From Nissolia schottii (taxonomy: Eukaryota > Streptophyta > Magnoliopsida > Fabales > Fabaceae), in NCBI GenBank assembly GCA_003254905.1, contig QANU01043887.1:1-64000 (forward strand): DNA of 64,000 bases, in the 5' to 3' direction. Below are positions 13,331 through 24,130 of the stretch, one piece after another. The notes under the pieces were generated by a model that was not told the DNA's origin, searched no databases, and saw only the letters and a program-made list of their open reading frames with translations. Made by a program: the position numbers and the translations under genes. Position 1 is the first letter of the stretch. The number at the start of each line of letters is the position of its first letter.

Positions 13331-13700
13331 ATGAGGATCTTGGGCATTTTTTTTTTCGATCGTAAGGAGGTAAAACTGATTTGGTTTATATCTCCCTTGG
13401 GATTGCGATTGACAGGTACACCACCAGAAAATTTCGTTATTTGGGCTCGACAATTTGTTAGCGATGCTCCTATGGAAGTGGCCGAAAGCTTCACCGTGAT
13501 AGCTCATCGAATTTGGCTATCGAGGAACAAGTTGTGTTTCAAAGATAAGCCCACCATTCCGAATCTATTGGTGTAGAATTCAGTTCGCATGCTGCAGAAA
13601 TCACAGGAACAACGACATCAAGAGGTGGAGATAAAGCAGAGGTGGTGTCCAACGTCCAATAATCTGGAGGTGATAAAGCCCGCAAGAGAGACAAGTGACA
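13331..13700 (+). pseudogene. Possible LINE polyprotein C-terminal remnant
   Basis: An 81-codon frame (13331-13576) contains AHRIWLSRNKLCF, which resembles the conserved W-x-x-RN-x-x-F segment following the zinc-binding region of plant non-LTR reverse transcriptases. Similar reading continues past its stop. No reverse transcriptase core is present and the match is short, so this is a tentative family call. Confidence 0.35.
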
Positions 13701-15011
13701 ACCCATGTCGATTTTAGTTTCATCTTTTTCTTCTTGTACCTTTGTTCATATTAAGCGATAGGAAAATTCTGCTACACATGAGCTAGCATATGATTTTGTC
13801 GATTGAGGAGACTTTTTTTGTATTGTCCTTTAAGTGACTCGTGACTGTACTTTCATGCTTATCAATAATTGATAGACTATCTTTCACGTCAAAAATAAAA
13901 AATAAAAACTTTCACTCTGGTGTAAATAACTAGCACTAACTATCAAATCTTTTAGTTATATCTTTAAATTTTAATTCACTTGCCAAGAACTAGGAAAATC
14001 TATAAAAATTTTAATTAATTTCAAAAACTACAATAATTTTTTAACACAATACTATTATTAAATGACCTAACAAGATTTGTGAGCATCAAAATCTCCATCG
14101 TTTTTGAGCAAAACTTTTCTCTATTTCCCCGTCAAATGTTTTTAAAGAGTTAATATATTTTTTTAAAATTAAAATATATTATGTGAAAAAAATTTAATCT
14201 AATTTGATAATTTCATTGTCATGAACTTTGCTTGTTTAATATGAGAGAAACATATATAGTTTATTCTAAATCTACTACCTGAATTATGCTTTAATTTTTT
14301 AACTTAATATTTTTTAAAGAATAATAGATAAGATAACAAATGACAAATTTTTAAAAAAAAAAAAGTTAATAAAGATTTTGATGTGTAATACACATAGATC
14401 TTGTCTGACTTTAGCACTTCGATATTACCTTAAATATAAGTTTTTTTTGTTGTAAAAATTGTTAGAGATTGGAGAATAGAACCTTAACTATTACTTTTCC
14501 TTTCTACAAGTGGGGTTTCCAAGAATTAAACTTGTGTCCTTCATTTTTATGAGGGACCAAGTTGCTTATCACTTGTTCAACGGGTCGTTGGTTACACTAA
14601 ATATAATTTTACATGAGGTCTAATGGTGAGAATTATTGAAATTTAAAGATTTAATTGAGAGATTTATGGTTTGTTTGGATTGTTTTATAATAGAAGTGCT
14701 TTTTTGGTAGATTTTTTTTAGTAAAATAATTTTTTAATAAAATTATTAAAAAAAAAAACTTTAAGTTGTATCCAAACACTTTTAAAATTATAAAAATATT
14801 TTTTATTATAAAAAAATAATTTTAAAAAATCAATCCAAACAAACCCTTAATGGAAATGGCCTGCTTTTTGTTAACTTTACAATGGAAATGGTGAGGGTAG
14901 TTGCATATTCCATTTGGGTAAGCTAATTTCATTGTTGGGAATAATTCATTCGTTGTTGTCTCCCTAATTGACATTGACTTGTAGAGTGTGGTCACATACA
15001 AAAAGAGGAAG
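13701..15011. other. AT-rich intergenic DNA with a small MITE-like hairpin
   Basis: No coding frame of interest. At 14667-14846 a sequence starting TGGTTTGTTTGGATTG ends with its inverted copy CAATCCAAACAAACCC (14831-14846), with an A/T-rich self-complementary interior. This is typical of a MITE of about 180 bp. No target duplication is clear. Confidence 0.5.
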
Positions 15012-15230
15012 ATGGGATTTGTTACGGGTCCAGCAACGGAACTTGTGTCAAAAATTGGAGCAATGTTGGTTAAGCAAATCGGTGCACATTGTGGCTATTT
15101 GATTTTCCATGATGACAACATCACAGATATGAAGGACGCACTCAAGGAATTAGAGGACAAGACGTTCAATTGAAGGTGGATGCCGACAGAAGGAATTAAC
15201 AGGTGACACCACAAGTTTTGTTAACTTGAG
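15012..15230 (+). pseudogene. NBS-LRR coiled-coil fragment
   Basis: From the ATG at 15012 the frame reads about 53 residues, including AHCGYLIFHDDNITDMKDA and KELEDKTFN, then stops. One frame over, the sequence continues VQLKVDADRRN, so a single-base deletion explains the stop. The pattern (G-YLI, a polar coiled coil, K-LED, then a KVDA-RRN-like segment) matches the N-terminal coiled coil of legume CC-NBS-LRR resistance proteins. No NB-ARC domain follows. The copia LTR begins at about 15219, so insertion of that element may have truncated the gene. The match rests on a short region. Confidence 0.5.
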
Positions 15231-15846
15231 TAGCCGCCAATTGCTAGTTGTTAGTTAGTTGTCATTTGTTAACTTAATTCATCTGTTAGCTATTACACTA
15301 AATAGTTAGTGTTACGGGCTAAAAACTAGGGTCGGAGGGCTCTAACCCTCTAAGAGGGAGAGGAGCTCGCATCCCCTAAAAGGCCGTCCAACCCACTAAG
15401 AAGCAGAAGAGGCTCTCCCCACCTGGTCAGACCGGCCCAAAGAGAGAGAGCCTCATGGCACTTAGAGGAGGAGAAGGTCGTAGGCCCAAAGGCTCCGAAC
15501 CCCGTCCGGCCCAACAAGGCTAAAAGGAGGTAGCGGCGACCTCTCCTCCCCAGTCCGCAACTGACTCCTAGATAAGCGAGACAAGATAAACCAGTGAGCG
15601 GATAGACAAACCCCCCTCGCTTTATCTCTATCTTACCTCTATCTTTGCACCCTAAGCTCACTTATAAAAGCACACGACCCTTCAGGTCATCAGGTACCTC
15701 TCACTCTCCTCTTAGAGAACTCTCATAATCCCTGTGCTTACTTGAGCGTCGGAGTGCCTTTGCAAGTACACCCCGCCGCCGCACTTTCTCCGAAAGGAAC
15801 CAGCTTGGAGCTTTTGTCCGAGCCTTTGAACCCGCTCGGAGCCCTC

Positions 15847-18523
15847 TGTAACAACCCGAATTTCCGTAGGGAGGTCTTAAGCACGATCCACAACTTTGAC
15901 TAGGCAAAAAGTGTAAAGTAAACCGAATTAGGGTCAGAGAAAATTTAGTCAGGACGCCCGTTCCCTTTAAAATTGGAGGAAATTAGGAGGTGGTGACCCC
16001 GCTAAGCCCCGGAAGACAGTGCTCAATTTTGGGTGCAAACGGGAATCCAGTCGGGCCCAAAGTGATCTGCGAAGGAATAACGGGCGGAAACAGGTTCCCC
16101 GATATCTTGTTTTGGACCGCCATCCTGGCCGAGAAAATTCCTAGGTCGCGAATATATAATTTGAGATATTTTGGAGACTCGTGTGTGGACTCAGAACAGT
16201 TAGAAATAATTAAAATGGGATAAGGGTTAGGATAATTAAAATAATTGTAATAGAATAATAATAATATAATAATAATTAATTTAAACAATTAAGAAATTAA
16301 TTATATGCAACAGGGGGGCCACGGCTATAAAAGCCCCCTGTGTGCAAACCGCAGAGCATCATAAATGCTCTGCTGTTTCTTCAAATTTCCACTTTCATAG
16401 TATCGTTCGAGCACATCGCGAGAGCGCTACCGGACTTCTGAAAATTTCTTGGAGCATACCATTGCAACAAGGATTTTCTCCACCTTCCACCTACCAACTT
16501 CAAATCCGCGTAGGAAGTGGGTAACTCTAAACCCACTGTCTATGTGGTTTGTTTAATGATTGTTTAAATGCATTTCTGTGTATGTGAATGAAAAACTATT
16601 TTGTAAAAACTATGAGAAATGAGTTAGGGAAGCTAGATTTAGAGGATTTTGAGGTTTGGAAATCATAACTGTATGGACTGGATTACTGTAGAAGAGAAAA
16701 ATGCTACGCGGAGGAAACCCTGGAGAATTTGCTCTCTGGGGCGATTTTTTTACTGTAGCATTCGATTGAATTCCCATGGATTCGAATGAAAGAAGATTTT
16801 GGATTTCAATCGAGTACTTGGGGATTTCACTCGAATGAAAGACCGCGATGGATTTCAATCAAATACTTGAGGATTTCAATCGAATGAGAGCCCGAGAAGG
16901 AATTCAGCCGATTGAATCCCTAAGGGATTCGATTGAAAGAAGCAATCGAATGCACAGCTTTTAAGCATTCGAATGCCTACTGGAAACTTATGATTTTAAA
17001 GGTTCTATGGAATCCAACCTGCATGGTTATGTATGTACTTGTGTAATTGGAGCATGCATCATGAGGAAAGGCCGTCGTAAGAGTTAGGACGACCTTAGAT
17101 AATTAGATGTTTACGCCAAAATTTAACGAAGATCATAATGGAACCCTAGGAAATAAAAGCAGAGCCGAGGCGACGAATCATCATGGATTTGGACGGCCTT
17201 AGCCAGAGTCAGTAGTTATATGATTAGGAAACCCCTATTCTCTTGGCACGTCTTACAGACATGCCCCTGGCCAGTTCAGCAAGATGAATTAGTTATGAGC
17301 AACGCAGGTAGTGAGACCTGAGTACGAAAGAATGAGAACAGGAAAAGGCCTGAAAGAAAGAAAACAGGAACAGTCCTATAATAAAGATAGAACGGGGGAC
17401 CCCAAAGTAAAGAACTAAGATTAAAGTAAAGAGAAACGAGTCCACGCCTGATAGCGCCAAAGGGCTGGTCCCTCGCCATCCCGGTAAGGGGGGTGGTGGT
17501 ACTTATCATGATGATGAATTACCTCCTATGAGCTTAACGTGGTTAGCTACCACTCCGGTTCAAGCGCTGCCGGGTCATCATGATAGGGAATAGAAGGAGG
17601 TTGTAACCGAAGGCCACGGTTACATGGGTGAAAGGACTAAAAAGGAAGAAGGACGCTAACTCGGGTGAGCCGGTATGCGTAAGAGATTTCTCAGATTCCC
17701 TCATGCACTATGTAATTAAACATATGCAATGATGAATGATGATATGATGATAAATATGTATGTATAACTGCTTAAGCATTATGTATAACTGTTCATGCAT
17801 TATGTATCGTCAAGGGATCGTCCCACGATGAATAGTATATCCTTAATAGCGATGTTTAGATAGAAAGCACGAAGCCCAGGTAATAACAAGTTTAGAGAGC
17901 CAATCACCTAGTAACATAGATAAGGCTGCGCAGAGTATAGGCCCAAGATCATAATCAGTAGGACATTAGATGCATCTACACCTAGACTTCACTCTGAGCG
18001 GCTGGAGAATAACCGAGGAATAAAAAGCCACGATTGAAATGTTACTCACTGAGGACCTACCGTTCTCACCCCCACTTGCTTATGGCTCCAGGGATAGAAG
18101 ATGAGTCGTACTATGCTGATGCAGTGGAACCCGAGGAGGACGTGCACAAGGAGACTTAGATGGTTGTGTAGTAGATATCAGGAGGAGAATAAATGTAATT
18201 GTGGAACATGTATGTGGGCTATGTAATATAACTAGTATATGGTGTGTATTTGTATCTGTAGAGGACCCCTTATGTGTGTAATCTATGTATCCACTAACTT
18301 AATTTCGACTTACTAGAGATATCGTTTGTTATATTATTCTGTGGCACGCATGGCTCCTATGTCTTAAACTGTATGTTTAAAATGAAAAGAAAAGAGAGAA
18401 ATTGGGTCCCTATTTTATTAAAGTTAATATTTTTGAAAAACTAAGGAAAAAAAGACCAGGAAGTAAACAACCTAGCGATATTACGTACGGCTCGAGCGTA
18501 CGGAATTGGCTAGGGGTGTTTCA
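15847..18523 (+). mobile_element. LTR-type element (2677 bp), TGTAACA...GTTTCA, nested
   Basis: It starts TGTAACAACCCGAATTTCC, ends GGGGTGTTTCA, and has perfect 5-bp duplications CCCTC (15842-15846 and 18524-18528). Removing it restores the 31-bp period of the host repeat, proving insertion. A TATA box lies at about 16324 (gctataaaagcc). A segment near 18060, 'ctaccgttctcaccccca', also occurs in the element at 45500-49710, which has the same termini, so they are one superfamily. No gag or pol is seen. It is either a solo LTR from a very long-LTR gypsy element or a non-autonomous retrotransposon. Confidence 0.75.
16748..16965. repeat. Cluster of short ATTCGATTGAA/TTCAATCGA motifs
   Basis: Within about 200 bp the motif ATTC(G)A(A/T)T(T/G)GAA and its complement occur roughly a dozen times (for example near 16758, 16777, 16806, 16856, 16876, 16909, 16926). 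Spacing is irregular, so this is not a simple tandem repeat. Comparable clusters of different motifs occur at 21320-21650 and 46660-46980. Confidence 0.6.
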
Positions 18524-18921
18524 CCCTCGTCCAGACCTCTGACCGTGCTTGGAGCTTTCGCCCAAGCCTCCGAACCCGCTCGGAGCTTTCGTCCAAACCT
18601 CCGAACCAGCTTGGAGCCTTCGCCCTCAGACTTAGAGCTTCCGTCAAGGCGCCTCCCTTACCGTTCAAGTAACCTCGTACCCTTTACGAATTACTTGCGA
18701 ACAGTTAGTTTGTTAGAAATTTTGTAAATTAATTTCTCTTTTCATTTACATATTATTTTAATTCCCCTGCTTTGTATATAAACCTGAGATAAACACATTG
18801 TATAGTCGAGTTGATTCACAATATCAAGAAGCATATTCAAAGCAATCTTTCTCGAGTCTTGTTTCCTTGGTACCAACACTTGTTCATGGTTCTCCTTCAC
18901 ACTCAGTTTCTTCATTTCTTA

Positions 18922-18933
18922 TGGTATTAGAGC
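18922..18933 (+). other. Copia primer binding site
   Basis: TGGTATTAGAGC is one mismatch from the initiator tRNA-Met primer binding site TGGTATCAGAGC of plant copia elements. It lies just after the inferred LTR end and about 90 bp before the gag start. Confidence 0.75.
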
Positions 18934-19021
18934 TCCTAAATCAGGAGCTCTACTGCACATACTTGCTCTCATCTTTTTCTTTCGTTTTCAACATCTTCGT
19001 TTTTCTTCACTGAGTTCATCA

Positions 19022-20073
19022 ATGGTGAAATTGAATCAAGAACAAGCCATGGTGGTAGATCAGAATGTGGTGCCACCGGTGAATCAACCAATTTTTGTTG
19101 GGCAACAAGCACAACATAGAATTAACTACACGTCTTCATGAATCAAGCACAGAATCATTTGCATCAGGCAATGAATCACATGCATGTGATGAACGATCAG
19201 ATGAGTTTGATTTTGTGCATCCTGGAGAGAACTCAGGAGCCTCGCTGGTCTCGGTTGTTCTTAATGCTTAAAATTACCATACATGGGAATGAGCGATGAA
19301 TCTTGCTTTGAAGTCCAAAAACAAGTTGAACTTTGAGGACGAAACAATCAGAAAACCTGTAGAAAGTCATCATTTCGTGGATCAATCATTCACTCAATCC
19401 CAAGATGTATCAAAGTGTGATTTGGATTGAGGATTGTTGTGAACTGTGGAAGGATCTGAAGCATAGGTATCACCAAGGGGATGTTTTCAGAACTATTGTT
19501 CTTCAGGAAGAGCTCTTTGCTATGAAGCAAGGTGAGTTGTCAATTACCAATTTCTTTACAAAATTGAAATCAATTTGCGAAAAATTAGAAAGTTATCAAT
19601 CGATACCTAGATGTTCATGTGATGTGCCTTGTGAGTGTGGCCTAGGAATTGTTAGAACTAATAGAAAGAGGGATTATGTTGTGCGTTTCCTGAGAGGGCT
19701 GAATGAGCAATATGCACACATTAGGTCACAAATCATGATGATGAAACCTCTACCAAACACCAATAGTGCCTTCTCTTTACTTATTGAACAAGAAAGACAA
19801 TTGAATTCTATTTTCCATGACTCAGTTGCTTTGTATAGTAAGGCTAGCAACGATAATAACTTAGAACAAAATAGGCAAAATTCAGGACATAGCCATAATC
19901 ATGGAGGTAGAGGATTAAGAGGAAAACCTTCAAGGAGAAGAGGTAGAAATAGTGGAGGTAGAGGACAATCATCATCTAGATTCTATATTTTCTGCAATAC
20001 ATCAGGGCATACAATTGATAGATGCTTTCACAAGCATGGATATCGTCCTGGATATCCTGAACATTTGAAGTAG
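19022..20073 (+). pseudogene. Copia gag (decayed)
   Basis: The gag begins at ATG 19022 but meets a stop near 19140. After several frame changes, the frame at 19405-20073 is open for 222 codons. It reads SVIWIEDCCELWKDLKHRY, typical of the copia gag UBN2/retrotran_gag domain, followed by a Cys-rich insert, VVRFLRGLNEQYAHIRSQI, and an Arg/Gly-rich tract. The C-terminal zinc knuckle reads CNTSGHTIDRCFHKHG; it is degenerate, with CxxxxGH where C-x2-C-x4-H-x4-C is expected. Gag normally coats element RNA in virus-like particles. This copy cannot make the full protein. Confidence 0.85.
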
Positions 20074-20325
20074 TCCAAGACAAAGATTGTAAGGATCAAT
20101 TGTATCATCTCAGAGAATGGCAAAAGGGATGGTAACACTAACGATTGTTCACCTGGAAGGGATGCAAATCAGGAGGATGAAGTGGTTATTTTCATAAAGG
20201 AGCAGCAAATGAAACTCTTAGCACTTCTCTAACAGTGTGAAGCACAACCATCAAAACACACTGTCAAAATCAACCAAATAACCACACAACCCAACACAAA
20301 ATCCACTTCAGGTATAAAAGTTGTC

Positions 20326-20577
20326 TTGTCCTGCACCCTGGCCAACCAAGAATGGGTTTTAGACATAGGAGCAACAACTTATGTATGTTACTCCCTGTCC
20401 AAATTCCATTCTTACAAGCAAATCCCTCCAATCTTAGTTCACCTACTTAATGGTAGTAAGGTCCTTGCTAATATTTCTGGCAACATTGTTTTTTCCAAGT
20501 CATTTTATTTTACTAATGTCCTGTATATACTAGAATTCACATTTAACCTCATATCTGTCTCAAAACTGTTGATCTTG
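20326..20577 (+). pseudogene. Copia protease fragment
   Basis: The frame reads WVLDIGATTYVC then ISVSKLL. This is the copia aspartic protease, with DIGAT in place of the usual D-S-G-A-S/T active site, followed by the FNLISVSKL segment that joins protease to integrase. The Ser-to-Ile change next to the catalytic Asp would probably impair activity. The frame is cut by foreign sequence near 20577 and resumes near 21965. Confidence 0.8.
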
Positions 20578-21960
20578 GTAACCAATACCCAAGAAAGGGG
20601 GTGAATTGGGTATTTAACAATTTATTTCAATTTTGACAAATATTGCATTTTCATGCAATCAATGTAGTTATGCAATGGAATATATCAATTACGAAGATAA
20701 TTGTAATCTTGCTCAATTGCGTATGTTCATTCAACAATGAGATCAATAGAGCAACTTATCAACAAATATCAATCAATGTGTGATATGGCAATTCTCAATT
20801 ATGCATGACAATAAAATAAGTTGCAATAAATAAAGAGATAGGGTTAAAGAGATTGCAAACAGTGATTTATCCTGGTTTGATCACCCTTGTGATCTAGTCC
20901 AGTCCCCAAGCTCCTTGCTCAAGATTTTTCCACTATCATCAAGCTTCTAACTTAGGTGCTTGATAAACCTTTACAAATTAGAGCACTCATCACACCTTGT
21001 GCTTGAGCCTCAAGTAATCTCTCTTAGGGATTCCACCCTAACCAATCTAGAAGGATACCTCACCCTCTTTACAAGAGTATAAAATTCATGAATTTGAAAC
21101 TCTCTCAAAGAGCAGATAATACAATTTAAAGCTCTATAGGTGTATGTATGAAAAACTCTCTCTTAGGCTTAGAAAGATGGCTTAATAAATGCAATTAATG
21201 ACTTAGAGAAGGTTAGGAGTTATGGAGTTCATGTTCTACCTTCAATAACTGAGTTTGGTGAGTATTTATAGTGCTCCAAATGATCCTAGCCATTGTGCAT
21301 TTAGTGCACTTGAAATCAGCTCTGCAGAACTAGCCGTTACTGACTTCAATGTCTGAGTCATTCGAATGACTAAAGTAAATTCATTTGAATGACATATGTA
21401 ATGTAGCCGTTGTGAGTCTCTTCTGTCAGAGTCATTCGAATGACTAGTCCCCATTCATTCGAATGACTTGGCTTTGCTAGGGTCATAGAATGCACCAAAA
21501 TTTTGTCAATCAAATGCCTCATTCAAATGTCTCTTGTTCATGAGTCATTCAAATGACTTGTTCATGAGTCATTCGAATGACTTGCTCATATGTCATTCAA
21601 ATGACTTGTTTATGAGTCATTCAAATGACTTGGTCATGAGTTATTCAATTGAATTTGGAAAGTCTTGCCCAAAATCATCCTTTTTCTTATCCTTATTGAT
21701 TCTTTTGTTCATCTAATACATTTTAAGTCCTTGAATCAATGTTTGTTTGTAAGAGCCATCTTAGAAAACTTTTTCGAGAGATTTATTACACATACACCTT
21801 TAACAAATTCCCTAAGTCCTAAATCTATATCTTCTTGAAATTCTTGACTTGGAAACTTGTCTTTTTGTCTTCATCAAAACTTTCTTCATGACTATTCGCA
21901 AAAACTAATATCCATACTTGGTTGTTAGCTCATATTCTATGGTGCCAAATATGATGTGTA
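20578..21960. mobile_element. Unclassified insertion inside copia pol
   Basis: About 1.4 kb of non-coding sequence separates the protease motif ISVSKLL from SLKTIGAGNLHDGLYVM (about 21970-22019), which is contiguous in intact copia elements. It opens with 'aagaaagggggtgaattggg', a motif common at the edges of plant repetitive elements (recollection). No target duplication or terminal repeat could be defined, so both edges are approximate and the class is unknown. Confidence 0.5.
21320..21650. repeat. Cluster of GTCATTCGAATGAC palindromes
   Basis: GTCATTCGAATGACT and variants (CATTCAAATGAC, CATTTGAATGAC) occur about ten times. The right part (21536-21640) is a near-regular 24-bp tandem (ATGAGTCATTCGAATGACTTG). 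The frame it creates repeats the peptide MSHSNDL and is not a real gene. The repeats have no spacers of the kind seen in CRISPR arrays. Confidence 0.75.
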
Positions 21961-22165
21961 GGAACAGAATTCCTTAAAGACGATTGGAGCTGGTAACCTT
22001 CATGATGGTTTGTATGTGATGTAATTGGATAGTCCTTTAAAGCTTCCTAATGGCAACAAAAATAAAGTCAGTACACAAAAAACAATTATAAATTCTTGCA
22101 ATTCTGGTATTTCTATGAAGGAATCCGATGCCACATAGAATACTGATACTAAATCTGTCTGCCTC
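21961..22165 (+). pseudogene. Copia pre-integrase fragment
   Basis: SLKTIGAGNLHDGLYVM (about 21970-22019) matches the gag-pre-integrase segment before the integrase zinc finger. A stop and a linker-like stretch (LKLPNGNKNKVSTQK...SVCLQ) follow before the frame is lost near 22165. The next copia segment resumes near 31605, so about 9.4 kb was inserted between them. Confidence 0.65.
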
Positions 22166-22461
22166 CAACTAAGGGATCGAGGAGAGTCTAGCCTCAATCT
22201 CGGTCAAGGAGAAACAAGGTCAACCTTACTTCACTAGGACAAATCCTTGTGATATTGGGTATGCTGAGCCCATAAGGTACGGTAAGAATTTGTGGGTATG
22301 TTGAACCCTTATCTAGGACTCACTGAGTACACTGAACTCGTGCCAACAAGGAGAATAGATGTAGGGCCTTGCGATGTATTAGGACAACCTACCCGTCTTG
22401 TTTCCACTAGGTCACAACCATAACAAACTACAGACACAAACCACCTGAGCAACTATCTGAG

Positions 22462-22462
<1 letters not shown>

Positions 22463-22508
<46 letters not shown>
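22463..22508. repeat. (TA)n microsatellite
   Basis: About 23 uninterrupted TA repeats. Confidence 0.95.
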
Positions 22509-22509
<1 letters not shown>

Positions 22510-23827
22510 AACGTGATCCTATCCTACCACTGATTCAGATATCCATTGTTCTATCTTAGTTAGTGGCTGAAAGGGTTACTGGATCTGTTGAGGGTTTGAG
22601 CTATCTGAGTTATCTACATCCACTGTGTTTAATATCCTAACGTCTACGTGTGATGTTGGGGGTTGCTGATTAGCTTAATTATTAAGTCTAGTTTTGTTAC
22701 TAAGTTATTTACTTATCTGAACTACTAGAATTGAATAACTTAACGAGATTGAGGATGGTGGCTTGCGTCGTCTATCGCTGATCGACTGGCGGCTAACAGA
22801 TGACTGCTAGGGCTGTCAAAATGAGCCCGGCCCATTTACCCGGTTAAATGGACGGGCTTTACATGCAAAAAAATGCCCATGAAAATTTGAAAAAAAAAAT
22901 TGGCTTGACCCATTTAGGCCCGCGGGCTAGCCCGTGAGCCCGTGAAATATTTTTTTTATTTATAAAAAAAATCAATTTTTTAAAAGTTTCATTTTGGACT
23001 CTAAATTTTATTTTGGAGTTTAAGAGTTTACTTATAATTGAGCATGTTTAACTATTTGTTATGTTTAACTACTTAATTATATTTATATTGCTATACAGCT
23101 GAAGTGCTATGACATAGATATTGATAAATTCTGCATTCTATTCCTTCAATGAGTGCCTACGCCCTACAAGTTGATATATACTTTCAAACCTTGTTTATTA
23201 TTGATTAATCTACGAGAAAGAGTTCCAATTGTGTTTTTGATCAATAACATAATTGTACTCAAATCAATGTTATATGCCGTCATTTAATTAATGAAAGTTG
23301 TATTAATTCATGAATCAATTTCAAATAGCATTTGAAAGCATTTGATATCTTTCAAGCAAGATAATGAAGGAACAAAAAAGATAATATAATATCACAATCA
23401 ACCCTTTAAACTATTTCTTTCTAATTAATTAAGAAGATAGACGGTAAAAAATAGTTAAAAATGATCGCGCATACTTATTGACAACCATGGTTATCAAACT
23501 CAAGAGTTTAGGTAAACTCGTGGAGCCTCCGTAAACTCGGATCGTAAAATCGGATCATAAAATCGTACGAGTTTACCTATTATTAAAAAAATATTAAAAA
23601 ATATTTTAAAAAATTATTATGTTACAAAAATATATTAAATAAAACTTAAAATTCATAAATATTTTTAACTTCATACAAAACACAAATAAATATGAAATAT
23701 GTGAGTTCTAAGTTGAATTCATACATAAAATTCATTCCAAATTCACAACAAAACACAATAAAAGAAAGAAAATATAAAGTACTAACATACAATATAGTTC
23801 AAAATTCAAACTTCAAATACAAAAGTT

Positions 23828-24130
23828 TCAAAATTCAAATTCTCCAACATCCTCAATAGCATCATCATCATCATCATCTTGATCTTCCCCTTCCTCTTCC
23901 CCTTCATTAGACACAACTTCATTATGATCAACCATTACATCAATGGGATCATCAATGGGAACATTAGGGATCATATTTTCGGCATCCACTTCAATAGAAT
24001 GATGTTCTTCAATTGAATGATGTTCACCTTCTACTCCATCAACAGTAGTCTCAGCATTATGCCCACTGGCAGGATCATTCATTGGTGGTGGTGGAGGTGG
24101 TGGTGGTTGATCACTCTCATCATCGGCTTC
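23828..24130 (-). pseudogene. Transposase acidic C-terminal tail, cut off by a stop
   Basis: It is in frame with transposase exon 3 beyond the TAG at 24133-24131. It reads a proline run, then an acid-rich tail with EEGEEEGEDQDDDDDD and a terminal stop at 23828. It would add about 100 residues if the TAG were read as sense. The proline run becomes glycines on the other strand, which creates a spurious forward frame at 24017-24235. Confidence 0.7.

Larger units (their letters stand above)
15311..18703. mobile_element. GC-rich solo LTR with a 5-bp target duplication
   Basis: It starts TGTTACGGGC and ends GCGAACA, flanked by perfect GTTAG (15306-15310 and 18704-18708). After removing the 2682-bp nested insertion it is about 711 bp. 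It is much richer in GC than its surroundings, and no gag or pol is present, so it is most likely a solo LTR. It contains a 31-bp tandem repeat, of which four copies can be read around the insertion (unit beginning CTTGGAGCTTTCG). ORFs of 60-100 codons here look like by-products of GC content. Confidence 0.75.
15219..18914 (+). mobile_element. 5' LTR of a copia element, split by a nested insertion
   Basis: The LTR is read as 15219-15310 (starting TGTTAAC) plus 18704-18914, about 300 bp once the 3.4-kb insertion is removed. Support: the GTTAG target duplication places an insertion inside it; a TATA-like 'tgtatataaacc' lies near 18774-18785; and a PBS follows directly. The outer boundaries are inferred, because no 3' LTR could be found to compare with. 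Confidence 0.55.

Noticed and set aside
15350..15907. Frames of 68-103 codons in GC-rich DNA
   Set aside because: They lie inside a solo LTR bounded by GTTAG duplications and show no domain; the openness follows from GC content.
21534..21716. Regular short palindromic repeats resembling a CRISPR array
   Set aside because: The repeats are contiguous 24-bp units without unique spacers, in a plant transposon context.
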